Shown here in pieces: positions 31,207 through 40,176 of a stretch of 56,301 nucleotides of DNA. The notes under the pieces were generated by a model that saw nothing but the letters and a program-made list of their open reading frames with translations, was not told where the DNA came from and did not search any database. The position numbers and the translations under genes were made by a program. This DNA is from Fodinicola feengrottensis (GTDB lineage: Bacteria > Actinomycetota > Actinomycetes > Mycobacteriales > HKI-0501). The stretch is from assembly GCF_010993775.1 (NCBI RefSeq), contig NZ_WOTO01000060.1:1-56301 (forward strand). Direction: 5' to 3'. The first letter of the stretch is position 1, and each line of letters begins with the position of its first letter.

Positions 31207-31561
31207 ATGTCAAATCCTTACGACCCCTATGGGAACCAGCCGTACCAGCCCGTCAGCGGCTATCCCGGCGGTTACCCGGCCCAACGCAGCACCAACGGGC
31301 TGGCGATCGCCTCGATGATCCTGTCCATCCTCGGGGTGGTGTCCTGCTGTTTCTTTGGCATCGCCGGCGCGATCATGGGTCACGTTGCCACTGGCCAGAT
31401 CCGCGAGCGAAACGAGGACGGCGAGGGCTTCGCCAAGGCTGGCATCATCATCGGCTGGGCCAGCGTCGCCCTCTGGGTCGTCATCATCATCGTCTATCTG
31501 TTGATCTTCGGGCGGACTCTTCGCCATCGGCCTCAGCCACACCCCACCGACTTATCGCTAA
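31207..31561 (+). CDS. Second DUF4190 domain membrane protein (frame interrupted near the end)
   Basis: From ATG 31207 (MSNPYDPYGNQPYQPVSGYP), with a Pro/Tyr/Gly-rich head like the gene at 29904. It has GLAIASMILSILGVVSCCFF, IMGHVATGQIRERNEDGEGF and AGIIIGWASVALWVVIIIVY. Removing one G at 31511-31513 gives the ending GGLFAIGLSHTPPTYR and TAA at 31559-31561, overlapping by three bases the stop of the convergent serine hydrolase. A paralogue of the other DUF4190 gene, separated by the SDR gene. Confidence 0.82.
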
Positions 31562-32651
31562 CCGCCGCAGTAGGCGGTGTCGAGGAGGTTCCGTACGGCG
31601 GTGCTTGCCTCGGCGGTCGGCTCATAAGGCGTGGCGTAGGCCTCGACCCGGCGCATCCCGTCGAGTGAGGTCATGGCGAAGGTGTTGAAGCCCTGGATGC
31701 CGCCGGCGTGGCCCCAGGCAGTGCCGCAGGTCAGCGGGATCTGCATGAAACCGAGGCCGTAGCCGGAGCTGAACGGCAGTGTCCTGCGCATCTCGGCGAA
31801 CTGCGCGGGCGCGAGCAGCCGGCCGCCGGTCAGCCCGGCGAGGAACCGGTCGAGGTCGGCGGTGGTGGACACCAGCGCGCCGGAGGCGCCGGCGATGGTC
31901 GGGTTGATCTCGGTGGTGTCGACCGCGTAACCGTCGACCGGCAGGTAGGCGTGTACGTGTGCACCGGCGATGAACGGGTTGTCACCAGGGGCCGAGGAAT
32001 CGTGCATGCCCCAGCGGGCGGAAGACGCGTTGGGTCACCTCGTCGCCCCAGCTGTGCCCGGTGACGGCCTCGATCAGCATCCCGGCCAGCAGGTAGTTGG
32101 TGTTGGAGTAGCTCCACGCGGTGCCGGCTGGGAAGTTTCGCGGCTTGGCCGCCGCCTCCGCCACGAATGCCTCGGCGGACTGGTGCTGGAACCGGATCCG
32201 CTGGTAGGCCTTACCGTCCAGCGGGACGTCGTCGGTGTAGTCATGCAGGCCGCTGGTGTGCTGCAGCATCATTCGTACGGTGATCTTGTCGCCGTCGGCC
32301 AGTACGCCGGGCAGATAGCGGGAGACGGGGCTGTCCAGGTCGACCGTGCCCGCCCCCACCAGCTGCAACACGACCGTGGACAGGAACATCTTGGTGGTGC
32401 TGCCGATCCGAAAACCGGCCGTTCACCGGCACCGGCAGGGACGTACCGCGGACCGCGGTGCCGGCGCGCACGATACGGGTGTGGCCGGCACTGGTGATCC
32501 GGACCTGGAGCCCCACCACGCCGGTACGGGCGGCCTCGTCGGCGAACTGTTGGAGGGAATCCGGGCTCGCCGCGGCGAGGGCTGGCGTCAAGGCGATGGC
32601 CGCGGCGGCCACGGTGGCAATGGCAAGGATGCGAAGTCTGAGGTTTCTCAT
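31558..32651 (-). CDS. Secreted serine hydrolase, class C beta-lactamase/D,D-peptidase fold (frame interrupted)
   Basis: About 364 residues from ATG 32651, opening with a signal peptide (MRNLRLRILAIATVAAAAIA, cleavage likely after ALAAA). The active-site motifs of the penicillin-binding fold are present: S-x-x-K as FRIGSTTKMF, Y-x-N as WSYSNTNYLL, and H-x-G as AWGHAGGIQGF. The body is typical (VRMMLQHTSGLHDYTDDVP). Breaks lie near 32410 and 32005. Likely a D-alanyl-D-alanine carboxypeptidase, esterase or peptidase of the cell envelope rather than a resistance enzyme. Confidence 0.88.
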
Positions 32652-32744
32652 GAGGTCTGAGTCTTCCGACGGCGATGCGCGCGTACGTCCGTCGCGGGAC
32701 TGACCGTGTCCCTTAAGGGCGGGCGGCCTTGACCCTGATGGATC

Positions 32745-32890
32745 CGGCTCCTTGGGGTAGTGTCCGGCTGCCGGCGGTCCGCCGCTGGCGGCGCAGGCCA
32801 GCGAAGCCGGTGGGAATCCGGCGCTGTCCCGCAACTGTGAGACCGCCGACTAGGGCGGTCGAGCCAGGTCGCCTGGCCCTGCGCCGGTCC
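32745..32890 (+). ncRNA. Cobalamin (B12) riboswitch
   Basis: The conserved core is clear: GAAGCCGGTGGGAATCCGG at 32803-32821, then CGCTGTCCCGCAACTGTGA, and the B12-box-like GAGCCAGGTCGCCTGG at 32871-32886. The P13-like hairpin GACCGCC-GACTA-GGGCGGTC lies between. It sits 75 bases before the transporter gene. Adenosylcobalamin binding would switch the downstream operon off. The 5' boundary is approximate. Confidence 0.93.
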
Positions 32891-32961
32891 CGCTGCTCGG
32901 GACGCGGGTTGCCGGCCGGCGAGGGACCAGCCGCGGCCAGCGCGTCCCCCGCCGACAGGAG

Positions 32962-33921
32962 TTGGCAATTTCCACCACAATTTCCACCACAATTTCCGCT
33001 ACCAGGCGCTGGCTGCTCGCGACCGTACTCACCGCCGCCGTGCTCAGCGGCTGCGCGCAGGCGCCACCGCCCACGACCGGCACCGCCACCTCGGGCGCCG
33101 CCTTCCCGGTCACCGTGCAGGCCGGCAACGGCCCGGTCACCATCAAGGCCCGGCCGACCCGCATCGTGTCGCTGTCGCCGACCGCCACCGAGATGCTGTA
33201 CGCGATGAGCGCCGGCTCGCAGGTCACCGCGGTCGACGACCAGTCCGACTTCCCGACCAACGCGCCGCGCACGAAACTGTCCGGCTTCAAGCCCAACGCC
33301 GAGGGAGTGGCCGGCTACAAGCCTGACCTCGTCCTCATCCAGAACGACGCGAACGGCCTGCTGGCCGCACTCACCCGACTCAAGATCACCGTGCTCGTAC
33401 TCCCGTCGGCGACCACGTTGACCTCGGCGTACGCGCAAATGACAGCGCTGGGCACCGCGACCGGGCACCAGCAGCAGGCCGCTCAGGCGGTCGCCGCCGA
33501 GAAGTCGAAGATCGCCACCGCGGTCGCCTCCACGCAGGGGCGCGGCAAAGGGCTGAAGGTCTATTACGAGGTCGACCCGACCTACTACTCGGCGACCTCA
33601 AAGACGTTCGTGGGCGACATTTACCGGCAGTTCGGGATGATCGACATCGCCGACGCGGCGAAGGGCACGGCGCCGGACTATCCGCAGCTCTCGGCCGAGT
33701 TCGTGGTCCGGTCCGCGCCGGACCTCATCGTGCTGGCGGACACCAAGTGCTGCGGGCAGTCGGCCGCGACGGTCGGCAAACGGCCCGCCTTCGCCGACGT
33801 TCCGGCCGTACGCACCGGCTCGGTGGTCGCTGTCGACGACGACATCGCGTCCCGCTGGGGACCGCGGGCGGCCGACCTCACCGCGGCCGTGGCCGCCGCG
33901 ATCGTGCACCGGAAGGCGTGA
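32962..33921 (+). CDS. Cobalamin/metal-chelate ABC transporter substrate-binding lipoprotein (BtuF-like)
   Basis: About 319 residues. Lipoprotein signal: TRRWLLATVLTAAVL then SGCAQAP with the lipid-modified Cys near residue 31. Periplasmic-binding-protein class III features follow: RPTRIVSLSPTATEMLYAM, GYKPDLVLIQNDANG, and a long linking helix. The riboswitch points to cobalamin. The start is uncertain. TTG 32962 is the first in-frame candidate, but AGGAG directly abuts it, and the first codons are a tandem repeat (ISTT-ISTT-ISAT), so the true start may have been shifted by the repeat. Confidence 0.88.
   Translation: MAISTTISTTISATRRWLLATVLTAAVLSGCAQAPPPTTGTATSGAAFPVTVQAGNGPVTIKARPTRIVSLSPTATEMLYAMSAGSQVTAVDDQSDFPTNAPRTKLSGFKPNAEGVAGYKPDLVLIQNDANGLLAALTRLKITVLVLPSATTLTSAYAQMTALGTATGHQQQAAQAVAAEKSKIATAVASTQGRGKGLKVYYEVDPTYYSATSKTFVGDIYRQFGMIDIADAAKGTAPDYPQLSAEFVVRSAPDLIVLADTKCCGQSAATVGKRPAFADVPAVRTGSVVAVDDDIASRWGPRAADLTAAVAAAIVHRKA
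32967..33000 (+). repeat. 12-bp tandem repeat at the 5' end of the btuF-like gene
   Basis: The unit AATTTCCACCAC occurs twice in full and a third time in part (AATTTCCGCT). It is in frame, giving ISTT ISTT ISAT at the N-terminus. Confidence 0.9.
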
Positions 33922-34918
33922 CGACGGCCGGTCTGCGGCCGACCCTCGCGATCGGCGGCGTGCTGGTCCTGCTGGCCGCGTCGATCCTGCTCGCGGTGTG
34001 CGTCGGCGCCGACGTGGTCAACCCGGTCGCGCTGCTGACCGGGCACCTGACCGGCGTGGACGCCGAGGTGATCGGGCAGCTCCGGCTGCCGCGGGTGCTG
34101 CTGGCCGCGCTGGTCGGCGGCATGTTGTCGCAGGCCGGCGCCGCGTACCAGGGCGTCTTTCGCAATCCGCTGGCCGACCCGTACCTGCTGGGCGCGGCGG
34201 CCGGCGCGGGCCTGGGCGCCACCGCGGTGATCGTGCTGGCCGGTGCCACTGTGGTCGGCACGATCAGCGCGGTGCCGCTGGGCGCCTTCGTCGGCGCGGT
34301 CATCGGGATCGGCGGCGCGTACGTCCTCGGGCGAGCCGCCAGCCGTACCGGCGGCACCGCGGCCCTGCTGCTCGCCGGGGTCGCCATGACGGCGTTCCTG
34401 ACCGCTGTCCAGACCGCGTTGCTGCAGGCGCACAACAGTGACTTGTTGCAGGTCACCGCGTGGATCCTCGGCGAGCTCGGCACCGCGAGCTGGCCGTCGC
34501 TGGGGTTGCTCGCACACCGTACGCGGCGATTGCCGCCCTCGCGCTCGCGTTCGCCGGCCGTTGGCTGGACGTGCTGTCGGTCGGCGACGACGAGGCCGCT
34601 TCGCTGGGTATCCGGCCGGAGCTGGTCCGATTCATCATTCTGCTGGCCGCGTCGCTGTCGACGGCGGCCGCGGTGTCGGCGGCCGGGCTGATCGGCTTCG
34701 TCGGACTGGTCGTGCCGCACATCCTGCGTCGACTGGCTGGCCAGTCGTACCGGCTGCTGCTGCCGCTGTCGCTGTTCGGCGGCGCGGCCTTCCTGGTGCT
34801 CGCCGACCTGGTCTCTCGTACGTTGTTCTACCCGGCCGAGATCCCGATCGGCGTGGTGACGGCCTTTGTCGGCGCGCCTTTCTTCGCGTTCCTGCTGCTG
34901 GTCGGCAGCCGCTCATGA
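33918..34918 (+). CDS. ABC transporter permease, FecCD/BtuC family (frame interrupted)
   Basis: About 333 residues from GTG 33918, overlapping the btuF-like stop by four bases. FecCD hallmarks are LRLPRVLLAALVGGMLSQAG, YQGVFRNPLADPYLLGAAAG, and after a frame change near 34515 SLGIRPELVRFIILL and GFVGLVVPHILRRLAG. About nine or ten membrane helices form the inner-membrane channel of the importer. Confidence 0.92.
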
Positions 34919-35704
34919 GCGACCCCAGGCTGCGTGTCGCCGGCGTGTCCGTCACGCTTGGGCGGTCGGCGATCCTGCGCGATGTCGACCTGGCCGTGCC
35001 AGCCGGCTCGTGGGTGTGGGCGTGATCGGGCCGAACGGCGCCGGCAAGTCCACCCTGCTGCGGGCCGTCCTCGGGCTGGTCCGGCACACCGGGCGGATCA
35101 GCCTCGACGGCACCGACATCGGTGCCCTGCGGCCCCGCGACCGAGCCCGCCGGATCGCGTACGCGCCGCAAACACCGCTCCTGCCGGCCGGGATGTCGGT
35201 GGTGGACTACACCCTGCTGGGCCGGACGCCGTACCAGTCGATGCTCGCCGGCCCGCGACGCGCCGACCGCGAGCTCGCCGAGGGCATCCTGCACCGCCTG
35301 GACCTCACCGATTTCGCCGGCCGGCCGCTGCAGACCCTGTCCGGCGGCGAGCGGCAGCGGGTCGTACTGGCCCGCGCGCTGGCTCAGCAACCGAGCCTGC
35401 TGCTGCTGGACGAGCCGACCGCGTCGCTGGACCTCGGGCACGCGCAGGCCGTGTTGGAGCTGGTCGACCGGCTCCGGGTCGAGGACGGCATCACCGTGGT
35501 CAGCTCGCTGCACGCCTCGCGCTGGCAGCGCAGTATCCCCGCGAGCTGGTTCTGCTGTCCGGTGGCTCGGTCGTCGCCGCCGGCGCGGCCGCCGACGTAC
35601 TCACCCCAGCCGCCCTGGCCACGTACTACTCGGCACACGCCCACGTCGAAGTCGGGCCCGACGGCGTACGCATCCATCCTTTGCGCACTCCCCCACCCTC
35701 CTAG
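34915..35704 (+). CDS. ABC transporter ATP-binding protein, BtuD/FecE type (frame interrupted)
   Basis: About 263 residues from ATG 34915, an ATGA overlap with the permease. Walker A is IGPNGAGKSTLL, the Q-loop RRIAYAPQTPLLPAG, the signature LQTLSGGERQRVVLARALAQ, Walker B LLLLDEPTASLDLGH, and the H-loop VVSSLHDLTLAAQ. Frame changes lie near 35020 and near 35515. It drives the cobalamin-type importer with the two preceding genes. Confidence 0.92.
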
Positions 35705-35777
35705 CCGTCTCCCCACGACCACACAGCGTCACGCCTGTCTTTACTCGGCGCCACGGAGAGTCAGGAAAGGCCGGGGA

Positions 35778-36795
35778 CTAGGCGACGGTGCCGCCGAGGT
35801 CGGTCCAGGCTTTGCTGGCGGTGTTGTAGACGTAGAGATGGCCGTCGGCGCCGCGGGCGAACACGTTGGCGCGGTCCGGCTGACTCGGGACGCCTTCGTC
35901 CAAGACGTACGGGGTCGACGTGATCGCGCCGCCGGCGCGGTAGGGCGGGGTGTTCAGCGAGGCCCCGTTGAGGAAGTAGAGAGCGCTGTCGGTGCCGCGA
36001 TAGTAGTACCGCAGGGCTCCGCTCACCGACCGACGCGGCGGACGCGACCTGCGCGGTGCCCAGGCGTACGGGCGCGCCGAAGTAATGTGAGTCGCCGTTC
36101 ACGCCGTTCACCATCCGGTAGAGATTTCCATCCATGCCACGGAAAGTCAGGATCGTGTTCTGGTAGACGGCGTTGTACGACAGCGCCGGCGCTGACGTGA
36201 TGAGGGCCTTGAAGTCAGTCCCATTCGTGTAGAGCTTCCCGTCGGCGCCGCGGGCCGCGTAGAAGACGACCTGGTTCGTCGGCGTCGAGAAATGCTTGTC
36301 GTAGTTGACGCCGAGCGGTGACGTATACGTCCCACCCAGCACGTACCAGCTCTCCCACGCGTTCAGGTCGTCGTTGTCATTGACCGTCGTCATGGCCCGC
36401 CCAGCCAGGTCGGTGGTCAGGATGCTCACGTCGAGCTTGGGCACCGGGGCCGTGCTGGTACGGGACCGGCCGAACGGTCGCGGCGCGCTCGGCGGAGGTG
36501 GCTGCGAAGTGAAGACCACCATCGGACCGGTGGCCGCGCCGGCCGGGATCCGGGTGTCGATCCACGGGGCGTTGGGCGCGATGCTGCGCATGTGGATGTG
36601 CCCGTCGGTGCCCCGGACGAAGGCGTACGTGCCGGCCGGCAGCGACGACCCGCCGGGCAGCACCGCCGCCGACACCGCGAAGGGCGACAGCGGCGCTGGT
36701 ACGACCGCGGCCTGCGCGGCAACCGCGCTGGTCAGGACCAACGCAACAGCCGCGGCGACGGCGACGATCTTGGTCGGCAGAGCCTTACCAGGCAC
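35778..36795 (-). CDS. Secreted propeller protein with RGxDGxLY repeats (PLL/tachylectin-like, frame interrupted)
   Basis: About 339 residues from GTG 36795, with GAAAGGG upstream. A signal peptide (LPTKIVAVAAAVALVLTS, cleaved after AAQA) is followed by repeats of one turn: FVRGTDGHIHMRS, YAARGADGKLYTNG, LTFRGMDGNLYRMV, YYYRGTDSALYFLN and VFARGADGHLYVYN. These resemble blades of PLL-like lectins/propellers that bind sugars. No catalytic residues are seen. Frame change near 36030. Convergent with the importer genes; no functional link is shown. Confidence 0.75.
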
Positions 36796-36827
36796 GGAAA
36801 TCGCCCTTTCCCAGCACGCACTCCCCG

Positions 36828-36866
36828 CGGTGCGGCCGGCGGTCGGAGGGAGCCAGGGCCGCACCG
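36828..36866 (-). terminator. Inverted repeat behind the siderophore-interacting protein gene
   Basis: CGGTGCGGCC (36828-36837) pairs perfectly with GGCCGCACCG (36857-36866) over a 19-base loop. It lies 66 bases after the stop of the leftward gene and before the start of the propeller gene. It could end the first transcript or act in the leader of the second; there is no clear T-run. Confidence 0.45.
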
Positions 36867-36932
36867 TGCCCCGGCGACGGCTTCTCCACCGTACCGACGA
36901 TTCAGGCTATTTGGTGACGAAATGCGCCTTGT

Positions 36933-37746
36933 TCATATCGGCTCGTGGTGGTCGTGGTTGGCGGTGCCGCGCTTCCAGTAGCCGCTGATCGACGTCCAGT
37001 CCTTGTTCGCGCCCAGCTCATCGGCCAGATAGCGGCGGATCGGCCGCAGCGTGCCGGCCTCCCCGGCGGCGAAGAAATAGCCGTCGCCGTCCGGCAGCTT
37101 CAGCTCGCGCAACGCCGACAACAGCAGTTCGGTGCTGCCCGGCTCGGCGCCGTCGCGATGCAGCCACCGCACCTCGACGCTGTCCCGGTTCGCCAGCGAC
37201 TGCTCCTCGGCCGCGTCCGCGACCTCCAGCAGCACGATGACCCGACTGGACGCCGGCAGCTCCTCAAGATGCCGGCCGATCGCTGGCAACGTGGTCTCGT
37301 CGCCAAGCAGTACGTAGTAGTCGAAGTCGTCGGGCACCAGGCGCGACCCACGCGGCCCGCCGATCGCCAGCTTGTCACCCGGCTGCGCCTGCGACGCCCA
37401 GCTGGAAGCCGGCCCGTCGCCGTGTACGACGAAATCGATGTCCAGCTCACCGGCGGCCGAGTCGTACCGGCGTGGGGTGTAGTCCCGAGCCTCCGGCCGC
37501 TGCTTGCCCTCCGGCCAGCGCACCCCCTCCGGACCGAGCTCAGGCAGGCAGCACCGGCTCCGCTCCGGCCGGCGAGAAGAACACTTTGATGTGGTCCGCC
37601 GGCCCGAGGCTTACGAAACCCTCCAGATCCGGCCCGGTGAACGTCACCCGGATCATTCGCGGGGTCAGGTTGTTCACCTTGGCCACTTCCAGGGTCCGCA
37701 ACCTCACCTCGTGCCGTACCCGCTCCACCTCATGCAGCACTGCCAT
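36933..37746 (-). CDS. Siderophore-interacting protein (SIP-type ferric-siderophore reductase, frame interrupted)
   Basis: FAD/NAD(P)H-dependent cytosolic reductase that frees iron from imported ferric siderophores. From ATG 37746 (MAVLHEVERVRHEVRLRTLE), the FAD domain has MIRVTFTGPDLEGF and DHIKVFFSPAG. After a frame change near 37545 come RPEARDYTPRRYD, LDIDFVVHGDGPAS, WASQAQPGDKLAIGGPRGS, and the NAD-domain YYVLLGDETTLPAIGRHLEE. The C-terminus ISGYWKRGTANHDHHEP is typical. About 270 residues. The iron box directly upstream supports iron control. Confidence 0.93.
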
Positions 37747-37761
37747 CCGCCAACCCCTTTG

Positions 37762-37775
37762 TTAGGTATACCTAA
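37762..37775. promoter_or_regulatory. Iron box (DtxR/IdeR or Fur type)
   Basis: TTAGGTATACCTAA is a perfect 14-base palindrome whose half-site TTAGGT is that of the actinobacterial DtxR/IdeR box. It lies 16 bases upstream of the reductase ATG, where an iron-loaded repressor would block transcription. Confidence 0.8.
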
Positions 37776-37826
37776 GGTGCTCACTGTACGACTATCGCCG
37801 ATACATCGCTACCACGGCCTGTCATG

Positions 37827-38055
37827 GCCGCGCCCTACCGGGGATCACGCGCAACTCGGTCACCGTACGCGGGCAATGGATGTATCCGCGTACGGCGAAC
37901 GTGGGCATGATCCGGCTCATCACCGCCGGCGCCCTGGACCTGGGACCCGAGCACGTCACCCGCTTCGACCTTGACCACGTCAACGACGCGGTCACCCCCA
38001 CGCCGCAGCCCACGGCGGCCCGTTCGAACGCACCATCCGCATGCCGAGGCCGTAA
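37827..38055 (+). pseudogene. 3' remnant of a zinc-type alcohol dehydrogenase gene
   Basis: Only the C-terminal 75 or so residues remain: NSVTVRGQWMYPRTANVGMI, ALDLGPEHVTRFDLDHVNDA, then AAAHGGPFERTIRMPRP, the usual end of medium-chain alcohol dehydrogenases. The last part needs a frame change in the C5 at 37996-38000. There is no start, no Rossmann fold and no catalytic cysteine/histidine; upstream lies the iron box. This is a truncated leftover rather than an indel artefact, because some 250 codons are missing. Confidence 0.72.
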
Positions 38056-38114
38056 CCTCAGTACGACGCGGGAGCCATCGGAAACCGCTCGTACACAAGC
38101 CCTTCGGGAGTGCA

Positions 38115-39348
38115 TTGTTGCCCGCACCTGGCGCCGCCGACGTCACGACCACGCCATCTGCCGTACGCGCCATCGTGGCCTCCCCGCTCTATCGCGGCGC
38201 GACCGTCGCGCTGTTCCTGTCCGGGCTCGGCATGTCGGCCGCCGCACCACAGATCGCGTTGTTCCTGGTCAACGACCTGCATGTGCCGCTGGCCACGGCC
38301 GGCCTGTACTACCTCACGAACGTCACGGCCCCGGTTGCCGGCTACCTGATCGGCGCACGCTCGGACCGTACGGGCAAGCGACTGGGGCTGTTCCGGCTGT
38401 GCGCCATCACGGGATTCGTCGGCTGGGCCTGTATCGCGCTCGCCGAGCGGGCCTGGATGCCGTTCGTGATCAGCGCCCTCGTGCTGGCCTTCTCCGGTGC
38501 GGCCGGCTCGCAGCTCCGCGGCGATCCACGATGACCTGCGGGCGACCCGCAGCCCGGTGGGGGACGGCGTGGTTTCGATTGTACGGATGGCTCTGACCGC
38601 TGGCTGGATCATCGGCCCCGTACTGGGCTCAATCCTGGCCACCGCCGTCAGTCCTCGAGCGATGTTCGCGGCCACCGCGCTCTGCGCCCTCGCCCAGATC
38701 GTCCCCCTGGGCTTCCTGCGCACCGCCCCGCCGCAGCCACGGACACCGGCCACGCCGGCGTCCGAGCACGTCACGCGCCGCCGCGGACTACAGGTCATGC
38801 TGCCCCTGCTCACCTTCACCGGACTCTACGTGCTCGTCTACGCGGGAGAGCCGATCAAATACGGCTACCTGCCCATCTACATGCACGACGACCTCCGCCT
38901 GCCGACCCTGGTCAGCGGCGCGGTGATCGGCATCCAACCCCTGATCGAGCTGATCCTGATGCCGGTGGCCGTGATTGTCGCCCGCCGCATCGGCATGCTG
39001 CGCCTGATGATCCTTGGCGCCGCCTTGGGCGTCGGCGCCAATCTCTGCTTCGCGCTGACCGGGAACGCCACCGGCATGTTCGTCGGGCAAATTCTCATGG
39101 GCGGCGTCTGGGGCATCTTCGCCGCACTGGGCATCATCGTCGCCCAACGACTGCTGCCCGAAGCAGTCGCGACCGCCTCGGCCATTTTCATGAGCTCCAC
39201 CGCGATCGCCAGCGCCCTCGGAGGGTTGACCGGCAGCCTCGGCGTCAGCGCCTTCGGTTTACCGTACGTGTTCCTCGGGGCGGCCTTCTACGGCCTCATC
39301 GCCACCGGCGGGATCGCGATCATGAGCCGATCCCGGCCCATGCGCTAG
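38115..39348 (+). CDS. MFS transporter, sugar efflux (SetA/SetB-like) family (frame interrupted)
   Basis: About 411 residues from TTG 38115 (LLPAPGAADVTTTPSAV), with GGGAG upstream. Twelve predicted helices. The MFS signature loop is YLIGARSDRTGKRLGLFR between helices 2 and 3, with LFLVNDLHVPLATAGLYYL before it and VSIVRMALTAGWIIGPVLGS later. The frame change at 38510-38515 is followed by AAIHDDLRATR. The family exports sugars or sugar analogues; the substrate is unknown. Confidence 0.87.
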
Positions 39349-39429
39349 ATGACCACTTAGAAACGTTTGACGGACGGGTGTGGAACTCTGCAGGTCGGCA
39401 AACGTCAACAGAAGGCGCGTCAAGCGCAG

Positions 39430-39513
39430 GGTCTCTGGTTCTCGTTCTCTGCCTCGGCGGGCGGAGCCCTGGCACGTTTCCGGGGCCGAGGGAGAGAACG
39501 AGAACCAGAGACC
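39430..39513. repeat. Long near-perfect inverted repeat between convergent genes
   Basis: 29-base arms at 39430-39458 and 39485-39513 differ at a single base and enclose 26 bases. It begins 82 bases after the transporter stop. The rest of the 39349-39671 interval holds a second, looser pairing (AAACGTTTGAC near 39361, GCAAACGTCAAC near 39399) and C/A-rich sequence; no gene is seen. It may be a long terminator or the footprint of a repeat element. Confidence 0.7.
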
Positions 39514-39671
39514 ACCACAAACCCGCAACACCCGCACCCCGACCCCCACCTCTCCCGAGGTAGCAGGTCCAAATCCCAGAACCCTGGCACCCCAGCAAAA
39601 ACCACACCGCCCCTACCTGCCCTTCCCTGATACAAAGTTAAGGGCGCGGGGTTGGGATGAGGGCCGGAACG

Positions 39672-40145
39672 TCAGTCGCGAATAGCCACGATCAGCTCAA
39701 TTTCCACCGGCTGGTTGTCGGGGAGGTTGGAGGTGCCGATGGCTGAGCGGGCGTGTTGGCCGCGGACGCCGAAGATTTCGATCATCAGGTCGGAGAAGCC
39801 GTGCACGACTTTGGGCTGCTCGTGGAAATCGTCGGCGCTGTTGACAAAGGCCAGCGCTTTGACGATCCGGTCGACCCGGTCGAGGTCGCCGAGGTGGTCG
39901 CGGATGCTGATGCTGCGCAGCAGTTGGACGCCGGTCGCGCGAGCCGCGTCATAGGCTTCTTCGGGGCTGACTTCGGCGCCGACCCGGCCGCGGTAAAGCA
40001 GTTTGCCGTCGTTGTCGGCCGGTCCGTGGCCGGATACGAACAGCAGGTTGCCGTGCTGGACGCATGGCACCAGACCGGTGCCTCGCTGCAGCTTGGTCGG
40101 CAGCTCGATGCCGGCTTCCCGCAGCTTGTCATCGATGAATCCCAC
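39672..40145 (-). CDS. ridA: RidA family imine/enamine deaminase
   Basis: Complete 157-residue RidA/YjgF fold protein from ATG 40145. RidA proteins hydrolyse reactive 2-aminoacrylate-type enamines and imines released by PLP enzymes. Visible segments are CVQHGNLLFVSGHGPADNDG, LYRGRVGAEVSPEEAYDAAR and VRGQHARSAIGTSNLPDNQP, the last covering the active-site Arg and the trimer-interface loop. Last gene of the leftward operon, 31 bases after the SelA-fold gene. This context suggests it clears the imine made by that enzyme. Confidence 0.92.
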   Translation of the reverse strand: MGFIDDKLREAGIELPTKLQRGTGLVPCVQHGNLLFVSGHGPADNDGKLLYRGRVGAEVSPEEAYDAARATGVQLLRSISIRDHLGDLDRVDRIVKALAFVNSADDFHEQPKVVHGFSDLMIEIFGVRGQHARSAIGTSNLPDNQPVEIELIVAIRD

Positions 40146-40176
40146 TACTCACTCCTCTTTCTCTTTGTTGTCAACA

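Noticed and set aside
32962..35704. Ferric-siderophore importer
   Set aside because: Protein families alone would allow it, and a siderophore reductase lies nearby, but the B12 riboswitch directly before the operon favours corrinoid uptake.
39367..39630. Short frames on both strands with similar Ser-Leu-Val-Leu text
   Set aside because: The similarity comes from the 29-bp inverted repeat being read on both strands; no start signals and no domain.
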